Source: Pseudomonadota bacterium (GTDB taxonomy: Bacteria > Pseudomonadota > Alphaproteobacteria > Azospirillales > Azospirillaceae). Taken from it: 5,648 bases of DNA. The DNA is taken from NCBI GenBank assembly GCA_023412175.1, contig JAEYOB010000511.1, positions 1 to 5,648 on the forward strand. The letters are read 5' to 3'. Positions 1 through 5,125 of the stretch are shown here, piece after piece (position 1 is the stretch's first letter; every line of letters begins with the position of its first letter). Under the pieces are notes generated by a model, which did not search any database, had not been told where the DNA came from, and saw only the letters and a list, made by a program, of their open reading frames with translations. The translations under genes and the position numbers were made by a program.

Positions 1-1567
1 CCTTGGTGGTGAAGAAGGGGTCGAAGACGCGCTCCTGGATCGCCGGGTCGATGCCGCTGCCGGTGTCGGCCAGGGTCAGGGCCGCGAAATCGCCGGTGAG
101 CCCGCCGGGCCCGTTCCCGTCCAGCACCACGTTGCGCGTGCGCACCCGGAGCGTGCCGCCGCCGGGCATGGCGTCGCGGGCGTTGACCGCCAGATTGAGC
201 ACCGCCAGCTCCATCTGCGTGCGGTCCACCTTCACCGGCCAGATGCCGGGCGACAGTTCCGCCTCGATGGCGATGTCGCCGCGCAGCGAACGCTTCAGCA
301 TGCCGTCGATCATCGGCGCCAGCGCGGCGTTCAGGTCCACCGCCTCGGGCTTCACGGTCTGCTGGCGCGAGAAGGTGAGGAGCTGCTGGGTCAGTTGGCC
401 GCCGCGGTAGGCGGCCTGCATGGCGGTGTCGATGAAGGGCGCCGCAGGGCCGCCCTCGCCGCCGCGCGACTGCGCGAGGTAGAGGTTGCTGGTGATGACC
501 ATCAGCAGGTTGTTGAAGTCGTGCGCGATGCCGCCGGCAATCTGGCCCAACATCTCCAGCCGCTGGATCTTCTGAAGGATCTCCTCGGCGCGCTGGCGGC
601 GCTCCACCTCGGCGGCGACGCGGGCCAGCGCCGCCCGCTCGGCGCGCGCCTTGCGGACCACCAGCCACGACACCAGCGCCAGCAGCAGCGCCGAAGGCAC
701 CGCGAACAGCGCGTAGAACAGCACGTGGTCCCGCCACTCCTGCATCACCCAGCCGGTGGAGCGGCCGTACAGCACATAGACCGGAAACGCGCCCACCTTG
801 CGGTAGGAATACAGCCGCTCCACCCCGTCGCCCTGCGAGACGACGCGGAAGAAGCCGCCCTGCGGGTTCGCGGCGGCGGCCCGCATGAAGCCGCTCTCCG
901 GAGCCAGCCTGACGGCGGTCGCCGGTTCGGGGGCACGCGCCAGGATGGTGCCGTCGGCGCGCACCAGCGACACCGAATCGCCGGAAGTGGCCAGCACCTG
1001 GGAGAAGAATTCCGTGAACTCGGCGACATAGACTGAGGCCACGATGCAGCCGTCGAAGCCGCCGTCCGCCGTCGAGCGGCGGCGCGCCACGTTGAACGCC
1101 AGCCTGTCGGTGGCGCGGCCGGGGTAGACGGCGCTTATGTGGCGGGTTTCGCCGTCCTTCAGCGCGACGAAATAGTCGCGGTCGGCGACGTTCGACGGCG
1201 GCATGGGAAAGGTCTGGCTGCTGGCAACCCCGTTGCCGGCCGCGTCGCAGAGCCACAGGCTGCCAACCTGCGGAAAGACGGATTCGGTGCGCTCCATGTA
1301 CTGGTGGATCTCGGCGGATGCGCCGATCTCGTCCCACGGCCGGCCGGCAATGCGCGCGTCCAACTCGTCCAGCACGAAGGCGTAGGTCTCGAACAGGCGG
1401 AGCGTGTGTTCGTACACGACGGAATTCGTGCGTTCGACATGCCGCTCGGCATCGGCAAAGCTTTTTTCGTAATCCCGCCACGCCACCACCGCCAACAGCA
1501 GCAGCGGCACGGTGAAGGAGAAGAGCAGCAGGATCCAGAGGTCGCGGGCGGACCGGCGTTGAGGCAT
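1..1567 (-). CDS. Cache-domain sensor histidine kinase (C-terminus cut by window edge)
   Basis: Membrane sensor kinase of a two-component system, expected to autophosphorylate a histidine in response to a periplasmic signal. The 522 visible residues show a transmembrane helix at about 11-29 and a periplasmic region at about 30-280. That region has a Cache/PDC-like signature around residues 100-190, including the hallmark DRDYF at 129-133. A second transmembrane helix lies at about 283-304, followed by a charged linker. The phosphoacceptor box GGIAHDFNNLL carries the predicted phospho-His349. Next come an N box (NLAVNARDAMP, about 458-468), a G1 box (DTGSG, 501-505) and an F box (FDPFF, 515-519). 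The sequence stops just after the F box, so the G2 box and any C-terminal receiver domain, common in this HDFNN subtype, lie outside. ATG 1567 was chosen because it leads straight into the first helix. Its AAGAAG ribosome site is weak and 12 bases away, and an in-frame TTG at 1597 is an alternative. The ligand cannot be read. Confidence 0.95.
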   Translation of the reverse strand, partial: MPQRRSARDLWILLLFSFTVPLLLLAVVAWRDYEKSFADAERHVERTNSVVYEHTLRLFETYAFVLDELDARIAGRPWDEIGASAEIHQYMERTESVFPQVGSLWLCDAAGNGVASSQTFPMPPSNVADRDYFVALKDGETRHISAVYPGRATDRLAFNVARRRSTADGGFDGCIVASVYVAEFTEFFSQVLATSGDSVSLVRADGTILARAPEPATAVRLAPESGFMRAAAANPQGGFFRVVSQGDGVERLYSYRKVGAFPVYVLYGRSTGWVMQEWRDHVLFYALFAVPSALLLALVSWLVVRKARAERAALARVAAEVERRQRAEEILQKIQRLEMLGQIAGGIAHDFNNLLMVITSNLYLAQSRGGEGGPAAPFIDTAMQAAYRGGQLTQQLLTFSRQQTVKPEAVDLNAALAPMIDGMLKRSLRGDIAIEAELSPGIWPVKVDRTQMELAVLNLAVNARDAMPGGGTLRVRTRNVVLDGNGPGGLTGDFAALTLADTGSGIDPAIQERVFDPFFTTK

Positions 1568-1653
1568 CCGAAAGGCAAGCTTCTTGAAATCATTCAATAG
1601 TCGGACAGTATCAGATCAAAGTCGGTCGTCATTACGACATTGGCAAGAGCGAC

Positions 1654-1671
1654 CCCATCCGAAAGGATGGG
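1654..1671 (-). terminator. Hairpin after the acetyltransferase gene, possible terminator
   Basis: CCCATCC (1654-1660) and GGATGGG (1665-1671) form a perfect 7-bp stem closed by a four-base loop. The hairpin lies 43 bases past the acetyltransferase stop and before the kinase gene, where a terminator would be expected. No run of T follows on the minus strand (the next bases are GTCGCTCTTGCC), so it is at best a weak intrinsic terminator. It could instead be an RNA-stabilising 3' hairpin. An overlapping smaller inverted repeat, GGGCTGTAGCCC, lies at 1669-1680. Confidence 0.35.
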
Positions 1672-1713
1672 CTGTAGCCCGTTTGCCCGACCCCATCGTA
1701 CGGCAGCGCCCCG

Positions 1714-2301
1714 TCACAGCCGCTTTCGCAGCAGCACGCTGCCGCCGTCGTGCGGCAGCCGGGCGTGCCAGGGAATGGCCGCCACCTCGACCTCGATGTA
1801 TCCGTGCCGGGCGTACAGCCGGCGCGCGGGCGTGTTGTCGGCCCAGACGTGCAGCGTGACGCGGTCGAAACCGCCGCCGCGCGCGCGCCCCTCCACCCAG
1901 TCGAGCAGCCGGGCGGCGATGCCGCGCCGCCGCCAGGGTGCCGTCACCGCCAGGGCCGACAGGAAGTAGCTGCCCCAGTCCTGCGCCGCGTCGAAGGTGC
2001 TGATGTGCTCCAGCCGGTCGGGCGGCAGGTAGCTGCGGTCGACGCTCCTCATCCAGTCCGCCGGATAGGCGTGCGCCACCCCGATCACGGAATCGCCGTC
2101 CACCGCCACAGCGCAGTGGCGGTAGGAGAACGAGCCTTCGCGCGCCGCCAGTCCGGGGACCAGCAGTTCGGCCACCTCCATGCCGGGCACCACGCCGTCC
2201 AGCAGGAACTCGTAGATGCCGCCGCCGGCCTCGACCAGCAGGGGCGCCATCGCCGGGGAATCGTCCGGATCGGCGGGGCGGAGCAGGATGTCGGCGGTCA
2301 T
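1714..2301 (-). CDS. GNAT family N-acetyltransferase
   Basis: Predicted cytosolic acetyl-CoA-dependent N-acetyltransferase of 195 residues, a usual length for a single GNAT domain. The N-terminal strand ILLRPADPDDSPAMAPLL is the typical opening of the fold. Motif A is visible as LSALAVTAPWRRRGIAARLL (about 115-133), with the acetyl-CoA pyrophosphate-binding signature R124-x-x-G127-x-A129. Motif B follows as NTPARRLYARHGYIEVE (156-172), where Tyr163 is at the position of the usual general acid. The substrate cannot be read from the sequence. ATG 2301 was chosen because a GAGG ribosome site lies five bases upstream and the GNAT fold starts immediately after it. A TTG at 2352 would add 17 residues without a domain match. 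The gene is divergent from the ACT-domain gene and lies upstream of the kinase gene on the same strand, 146 bases away, so an operon is doubtful. Confidence 0.93.
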   Translation of the reverse strand: MTADILLRPADPDDSPAMAPLLVEAGGGIYEFLLDGVVPGMEVAELLVPGLAAREGSFSYRHCAVAVDGDSVIGVAHAYPADWMRSVDRSYLPPDRLEHISTFDAAQDWGSYFLSALAVTAPWRRRGIAARLLDWVEGRARGGGFDRVTLHVWADNTPARRLYARHGYIEVEVAAIPWHARLPHDGGSVLLRKRL

Positions 2302-2384
2302 GACGGCCTCATGGAAACGGTGCCAGGGAGGTAATGCGCCCGCCCTCGGCAAACCAGCGCAGCGTTCGAAGCGACTCCGGCGCG

Positions 2385-2413
2385 TTGACCCGGCCGGCGC
2401 GAGCGGTTAGGCT
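2385..2413 (+). promoter_or_regulatory. Sigma70-like promoter for the leader ORF and ACT gene
   Basis: TTGACC at 2385-2390 matches five of six bases of the -35 consensus. TAGGCT at 2408-2413 keeps the first, second and last bases of the -10 consensus, and the spacer is exactly 17 bases. The predicted transcription start is about 2420-2421, coinciding with the ATG at 2421. The -10 element lies inside a short inverted repeat, CGAGC (2400-2404) with GCTCG (2411-2415), which could be an operator. Confidence 0.55.
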
Positions 2414-2420
2414 CGGGGGC

Positions 2421-2477
2421 ATGAACGCACGGCCGCTGTCCCGGATTCTTCGAATTAGCGGCCCGGTCCTCCTCTGA
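2421..2477 (+). CDS. Putative branched-chain leader peptide (18 residues)
   Basis: A small ORF encoding MNARPLSRILRISGPVLL. Seven of its 18 residues are Ile, Leu or Val: Leu6, Ile9, Leu10, Ile12, Val16, Leu17 and Leu18. Residues 9-12 use ATT CTT CGA ATT, codons that are scarce in the surrounding genes, a common property of attenuator leader peptides. The final codons GTC CTC CTC and the TGA stop lie within the following terminator-like hairpin. The predicted transcription start coincides with the ATG, so the ORF may be translated from a leaderless transcript; no well-placed Shine-Dalgarno sequence is present. Leaderless leader ORFs are known in alphaproteobacteria, for example trpL of Sinorhizobium. 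The downstream gene is IlvM-like, which fits control by branched-chain amino acid supply. No protein homology supports so short an ORF, and it may be fortuitous. Confidence 0.45.
   Translation: MNARPLSRILRISGPVLL
2431..2463 (+). promoter_or_regulatory. Leader RNA stem upstream of the terminator hairpin
   Basis: GGCCGCT (2431-2437) pairs with AGCGGCC (2457-2463). Inside it, ATTC (2445-2448) pairs with GAAT (2452-2455) across a three-base loop, with bases 2438-2444 bulged. The stem spans the Ile/Leu codons of the leader ORF and shares bases 2462-2463 with the terminator stem, so the two structures compete at that edge. Its role as a pause or anti-terminator structure is inferred. Confidence 0.35.
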
Positions 2478-2493
2478 GGGCCGGGAACCTTTT
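2462..2493 (+). terminator. Intrinsic terminator or attenuator before the ACT gene
   Basis: CCCGGTCCTC (2462-2471) pairs with GAGGGCCGGG (2476-2485) as a ten-base stem with one U-G wobble and the loop CTCT. AACC and then TTTT (2490-2493) follow. The T run is on the plus strand only, so it acts on plus-strand transcripts. It lies after a promoter and before the start of the ACT gene, so transcripts must read through it to express that gene. That position is typical of an attenuator rather than a gene-end terminator. A small RNA ending here is the other possibility. Confidence 0.6.
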
Positions 2494-2513
2494 GCCGCAC
2501 CCATCGAAGAGTC

Positions 2514-2529
2514 CAGAGGGAAAGCTCTG
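2514..2529 (+). promoter_or_regulatory. Ribosome-site hairpin upstream of the ACT gene
   Basis: The best Shine-Dalgarno match for the start at 2534 is AGAGGG (2515-2520), whose spacing of 13 bases is longer than usual. It is embedded in a small hairpin, CAGAG (2514-2518) with CTCTG (2525-2529) and loop GGAAAG, which could partly hide it or shorten the effective spacing. Only five base pairs support it. Confidence 0.3.
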
Positions 2530-2533
2530 CCCC

Positions 2534-2875
2534 ATGTCCGTTGCATCCGTTGCGTCCGTTGCCCAACCCGCCGTCCTGCCTGCCCCCGCCGAGACCCGCG
2601 CGACCGACCCCGGCCGCAGCGTGACCTTCGCCGTCCGCGCCGACGCCGACCCCGGTTCCCTGCCCCGCGTGCTGGAGCTGTTCGCCAAGCGCGGCCTGGT
2701 GCCGGTGGCGCTGCGCAGCGACCTGCTGCCCGATGCGGAGACGCTGGACATCAGCGTCGAGGTGGTCGGCATGCCGCGTGCCGAATCCGACCACGTGGCG
2801 AACTGCCTGCGCGCCATCCCGCTGGTCAGCCACGTGCTGACCGCGGAACGGACGGTGGCGCACTCCACCCGCTGA
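2534..2875 (+). CDS. ACT-domain protein resembling the IlvM-type acetohydroxyacid synthase small subunit
   Basis: A 113-residue protein with a low-complexity N-terminus (three SVA repeats, then Ala/Pro-rich to about residue 27) and one ACT domain at about 28-106. The pattern SVTFAVRADADPGSLPRVLE, followed by FAKRGLVP and LDISVEVVG, parallels E. coli IlvM as I recall it: an opening strand, a helix with RVL, an RG turn and a strand of the type NIEL. IlvM is the small regulatory subunit of acetohydroxyacid synthase II, and such subunits bind the large catalytic subunit. No catalytic partner lies in the window, so the protein would act with a subunit encoded elsewhere or as a separate ACT sensor. 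Expression appears to depend on reading through the upstream hairpin. ATG 2534 was preferred to a TTG at 2492, which falls inside the T run. The stop lies in a tandem repeat shared with the pssA end. Function is inferred from fold and leader context. Confidence 0.8.
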   Translation: MSVASVASVAQPAVLPAPAETRATDPGRSVTFAVRADADPGSLPRVLELFAKRGLVPVALRSDLLPDAETLDISVEVVGMPRAESDHVANCLRAIPLVSHVLTAERTVAHSTR

Positions 2876-2906
2876 TCAGGCCCGCTGATCAGGCCCGCCG
2901 ATCAGA
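2868..2906. repeat. Three 13-bp tandem units at a convergent gene junction
   Basis: CCCGCTGATCAGG occurs at 2868-2880 and again exactly at 2881-2893; 2894-2906 is a third copy with 11 of 13 matches. Each perfect unit contains the palindrome CTGATCAG, so units 1 and 2 can pair as an 8-bp hairpin (2872-2879 with 2885-2892, loop GCCCG) on either strand. Unit 1 provides the TGA stop of the ACT gene, and unit 3 provides the TGA of pssA on the other strand. No T run flanks the hairpin. Confidence 0.85.
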
Positions 2907-3831
2907 CGGCGCCGCCCTTCGGCTCGGCCGGCGCTTCGGCCTGGACGTCGGCGGCCTGGGCATCGGCGGCCTCGACGTCGGCAGGCGGCGCTTCGCCTTC
3001 CGCCGGCGCCTGGATCAGCGCGGCGGCGCGCTGGAGCTTGTGGAACTGGCGGACCGAGAAGGGCAGCGTCGCCAGATAGGCGAGGCCGAGCAGGATCAGG
3101 GTCCACCAGGGCTGCGCCACCAGGAAGGCGGCGAGCAGACCGACGCCGACCAGCGCCGGCACCACGTAGTTGGTGGGAACCCGTATGCCCTTGCCGGAGA
3201 AGGTCGGCAGCGTGCTGACCAGCAGCAGGCCGATGCCCAGCGTCCACGGCACCACCAGCGCCGGGTGGCCGACGATGTCCGGGCTCACCTCGAACCCGGC
3301 CACCATGGGCAGCAGCACCAGCCCCGCCCCCGCCGGCGCCGGCACGCCGGTGAAGTAGTTGAAGGCGAACGGCGGCAGGTCGGGCGCCCCCAAGCGCGAG
3401 TTGAAGCGCGCCAGCCGCAGCGCCATGCAGACCGCGTAGGCCAGCGCGGCGATCCAGCCGAAGCTGCCCGCCGATCCCAGCGCCCACAGATACATCATCA
3501 GCGCCGGCGCCACGCCGAAGCTGACCACGTCGGACAGGCTGTCCAGCTCGGCGCCGAACTTGCTCTGGCCGTTGAGCAGGCGGGCGATGCGGCCATCCAG
3601 CGCGTCGAGGATGGCCGCCGTCACCACGGCGACCACCGCCGGCTGCCAGCGCCCGTCGATGGCGAAACGGATCGCCGTCAGGCCGGCGCACAGCGCCAGC
3701 ACGGTGAGCACGTTGGGCAGCAGATGGTTGATCGACAGCCCCTTGAGCCGCGGATGCGGCCGGCGCGGCTGCCGCTTGCGGAACACGCCGGGCCTGAAGA
3801 CGCCCGGCTTGAAGACGGGCGGCCGTTTCAT
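2902..3831 (-). CDS. pssA: CDP-diacylglycerol--serine O-phosphatidyltransferase
   Basis: An inner-membrane enzyme that joins CDP-diacylglycerol and L-serine to give phosphatidylserine and CMP, the first committed step to phosphatidylethanolamine. The 309-residue product carries the complete CDP-alcohol phosphotransferase motif: D76-x2-D79-G80-x2-A83-R84-x8-G93-x3-D97-x3-D101. The family opening [17 protein letters not shown] (35-51) leads into several hydrophobic membrane segments. The N-terminus has a basic extension with the repeat [15 protein letters not shown] (6-20). The last 35 or so residues are an Ala/Glu/Pro-rich, probably disordered tail. Its ATG overlaps the psd stop as ATGA, and a GGAG ribosome site sits eight bases upstream, so it is the second gene of a translationally coupled pair. 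Psd, the product of the first gene, uses its product. This is the membrane CDP-alcohol type of synthase, not the phospholipase-D-like type of E. coli. Confidence 0.97.
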   Translation of the reverse strand: MKRPPVFKPGVFRPGVFRKRQPRRPHPRLKGLSINHLLPNVLTVLALCAGLTAIRFAIDGRWQPAVVAVVTAAILDALDGRIARLLNGQSKFGAELDSLSDVVSFGVAPALMMYLWALGSAGSFGWIAALAYAVCMALRLARFNSRLGAPDLPPFAFNYFTGVPAPAGAGLVLLPMVAGFEVSPDIVGHPALVVPWTLGIGLLLVSTLPTFSGKGIRVPTNYVVPALVGVGLLAAFLVAQPWWTLILLGLAYLATLPFSVRQFHKLQRAAALIQAPAEGEAPPADVEAADAQAADVQAEAPAEPKGGAV

Positions 3832-4526
3832 CGGCGAATCTCCCCGACTCGCTGCGGTTCGGTGGATTGCAGGTCGGCCAGCACGGTCTCGCCGCCGATC
3901 GCCAGCTGCCCGACGCACACCTGGGGCGCCACGCCGTCCGGCAGGTAGATGTCGGTGCGGCTGCCGAAGCGGATCAGGCCGAAGCGTTCGCCCGCCTTCA
4001 CCTTCTCGCCGCCCTTGAGGTTGCAGATGATGCGGCGCGCCACCAGGCCGGCGATCTGCACGTAGGCGATCTCCCGCCCGTCCGGCAGGCGCTGGCGAAT
4101 CGCCATGCGCTCGTTCTCGGCGCTGGCCTTGTCGAGCGCGGCGTTGAGGAAGGCGCCGGGATGATACTCGGCGGCGACCACCTCGCCGTCCGCCGGCACG
4201 CGGTTGACGTGCACGTTGAAGACGTTGAGGAAGATGGAGATGCGGGTGCGCGGCTCCGGCCCCATGCCCAGTTCCGGCGGCGGAACCGCCGGGACGATCA
4301 TGGTGACCCGACCGTCGGCCGGGCTGACCAGCAGCCCCTCGCGGGACGGGGTCACGCGCTCCGGATCGCGGAAGAAATAGATGCACCATGCGGTGAGGAC
4401 GAGGCCGATCCAGCCCAGCGGAGCCGCCACGGCGAGGCCGAGGATGGCCGAGACCACCGCGAAGATGGCGATGAACGGCCAGCCGGCGCGGTGGATCGGA
4501 ACGAGTACGGTATCGATGGCGGTCAT
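3828..4526 (-). CDS. psd: Phosphatidylserine decarboxylase, short (Psd-A-like) form
   Basis: Decarboxylates phosphatidylserine to phosphatidylethanolamine at the inner membrane, using a pyruvoyl group made by self-cleavage of the proenzyme. The 232-residue length matches the short form of the family. Two hydrophobic segments near the N-terminus (about 15-35 and 38-52) are followed by YFFRDPER (50-57) and VSPADGRV (67-74). [16 protein letters not shown] (99-114) carries conserved histidine and asparagine residues. The self-cleavage site is expected in RFGSRTD between Gly188 and Ser189, with Ser189 becoming the pyruvoyl group of the small alpha chain. ATG 4526 is the first start after an in-frame TGA; an AGGGGG ribosome site lies upstream at the rather long distance of 13 bases. 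Its stop overlaps the pssA start by four bases, and the pair forms a phosphatidylethanolamine operon. Confidence 0.97.
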   Translation of the reverse strand: MTAIDTVLVPIHRAGWPFIAIFAVVSAILGLAVAAPLGWIGLVLTAWCIYFFRDPERVTPSREGLLVSPADGRVTMIVPAVPPPELGMGPEPRTRISIFLNVFNVHVNRVPADGEVVAAEYHPGAFLNAALDKASAENERMAIRQRLPDGREIAYVQIAGLVARRIICNLKGGEKVKAGERFGLIRFGSRTDIYLPDGVAPQVCVGQLAIGGETVLADLQSTEPQRVGEIRR

Positions 4527-4560
4527 CGCCGGTCACTTACCCCCTGACGTGAAGCGGCGC

Positions 4561-4589
4561 ATTCTAGTCGGGGCGCCTCGCCCTTTACA
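4561..4589 (-). promoter_or_regulatory. Probable promoter of psd-pssA
   Basis: On the minus strand TAGAAT (4566-4561) matches five of six bases of the -10 consensus. TGTAAA (4589-4584) stands exactly 17 bases upstream but matches only three of six -35 bases. Transcription would start near 4554, leaving about 28 bases before the psd ATG. The complementary plus-strand hexamer TTTACA is itself a good -35 for the divergent gene, so the two promoters may share this segment. Confidence 0.45.
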
Positions 4590-4613
4590 GAATTTTAGCG
4601 GCATGCCGTAAAG
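4583..4613. repeat. Palindrome in the divergent psd / 153-residue gene promoter region
   Basis: CGGCATGCCG (4599-4608) is a perfect 10-bp palindrome. It is flanked by TTTA (4594-4597) and TAAA (4609-4612), with one extra G on the left. CTTTAC (4583-4588) and GTAAAG (4608-4613) add an outer inverted repeat. The palindrome lies just upstream of the proposed psd -35 and over the likely -10 area of the divergent gene, as an operator for both might. No known regulator site is recognised. Confidence 0.4.
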
Positions 4614-4651
4614 CTGACCGTCCCGCCGCCGACAAGAATGGGCCAAACCGC

Positions 4652-5113
4652 ATGTCCGTTCCCTCCGCCGCCCGCCTGGATACGCTCCGTGCGCTCGCCC
4701 AGGTCGCGGAAGGTGCCCTGCCGCTCGGCCTGAACGCCGTGACGATAACCGCCGACGGCGTGCCGTCGATCCGCCCTCCCCAGCCGGTGAAGCTGAACTT
4801 CTTCGCCGACGGCCTGCCCTTCCACGCCGCCGTCAGCCCGGACGGCGACGGCGCCGTGTGCCAGATCTGGGCGGAGGTCGGCCACATCCCCTACACGGCG
4901 CAGGGGCCGGAACGCCGCCGTCGGCTGCTGGCGATCCTGCGCGGCATGCCGAAGCTGGAGCGGGCGCGGTTCGTCGTGCAGGACCAGAAGATCCTGCTGG
5001 CGGCGGAGACCCGGCACGACGGGCCGGTGACGGCGGAGGACCTGATCTACGAAACCGTCCTTCTGGTCCAGGAGGCGCGGCCGTTCCTCAGGATGCTGGG
5101 GGAGTGGCTGTAG
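4652..5113 (+). CDS. Uncharacterised 153-residue protein, possibly YbjN/secretion-chaperone-like fold
   Basis: I do not recognise this protein with certainty. It has no signal peptide or membrane segment and is likely cytosolic. It begins with an amphipathic helix (LDTLRALAQVAEGAL, about 9-23). A predicted strand-rich middle (30-85) holds PVKLNFFADGLPFHAAV and a GDGAVCQIWAEVGHIPYTAQ segment. A basic helix RRRRLLAILRGMP (88-100) is next, then strands around RARFVVQDQKILLAAET and a final helix (about 128-151) ending PFLRMLGEWL. The order helix, strands, then a closing helix after a phrase like GPVTAEDLIYE resembles YbjN-type or type III secretion chaperone-like proteins, but this is only a pattern impression. 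It has GC-rich coding bias throughout and is divergent from psd, with which it may share a regulatory region. No clear Shine-Dalgarno sequence precedes ATG 4652. It ends 12 bases before the end of the convergent LysM gene. Confidence 0.85.
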   Translation: MSVPSAARLDTLRALAQVAEGALPLGLNAVTITADGVPSIRPPQPVKLNFFADGLPFHAAVSPDGDGAVCQIWAEVGHIPYTAQGPERRRRLLAILRGMPKLERARFVVQDQKILLAAETRHDGPVTAEDLIYETVLLVQEARPFLRMLGEWL

Positions 5114-5125
5114 GGAGGAAGCGCG

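Noticed and set aside
395..1036. Long plus-strand frame opposite the histidine kinase
   Set aside because: Compositionally biased (Arg, His, Gln, Ala) and without domains. The opposite strand carries clear kinase motifs throughout.
2302..2352. 17-residue N-terminal extension of the acetyltransferase from a TTG
   Set aside because: The ATG at 2301 has GAGG five bases upstream, and the GNAT fold begins there.
2421..2493. Riboswitch in the ACT gene leader
   Set aside because: The untranslated stretch is too short for known aptamer classes, and no conserved aptamer motif is visible; a leader peptide explains it better.
2492..2533. TTG at 2492 as an upstream start of the ACT gene
   Set aside because: It falls within the T run after the terminator hairpin and has no ribosome site; the ATG at 2534 is better.
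2309..2868. Minus-strand frames covering the ACT gene and leader region
   Set aside because: Low-complexity translations with no domain. The plus strand has an ACT domain with a sensible start.
3040..3948. 302-codon plus-strand frame opposite pssA
   Set aside because: It is an antisense shadow produced by high GC content; no recognisable domain, and Gln/Arg/His-rich composition.
2902..4536. A 544-codon minus-strand frame spanning psd and pssA as one possible fusion protein
   Set aside because: Its N-terminal part is an out-of-frame reading of psd (Arg/Gly/Pro-rich, no domain). Real Psd is in another frame with all its motifs, and the ATGA overlap explains the arrangement.
5114..5125. Terminator between the 153-residue gene and the LysM gene
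   Set aside because: Only 12 bases separate the stops, and no inverted repeat with a T run is visible there.
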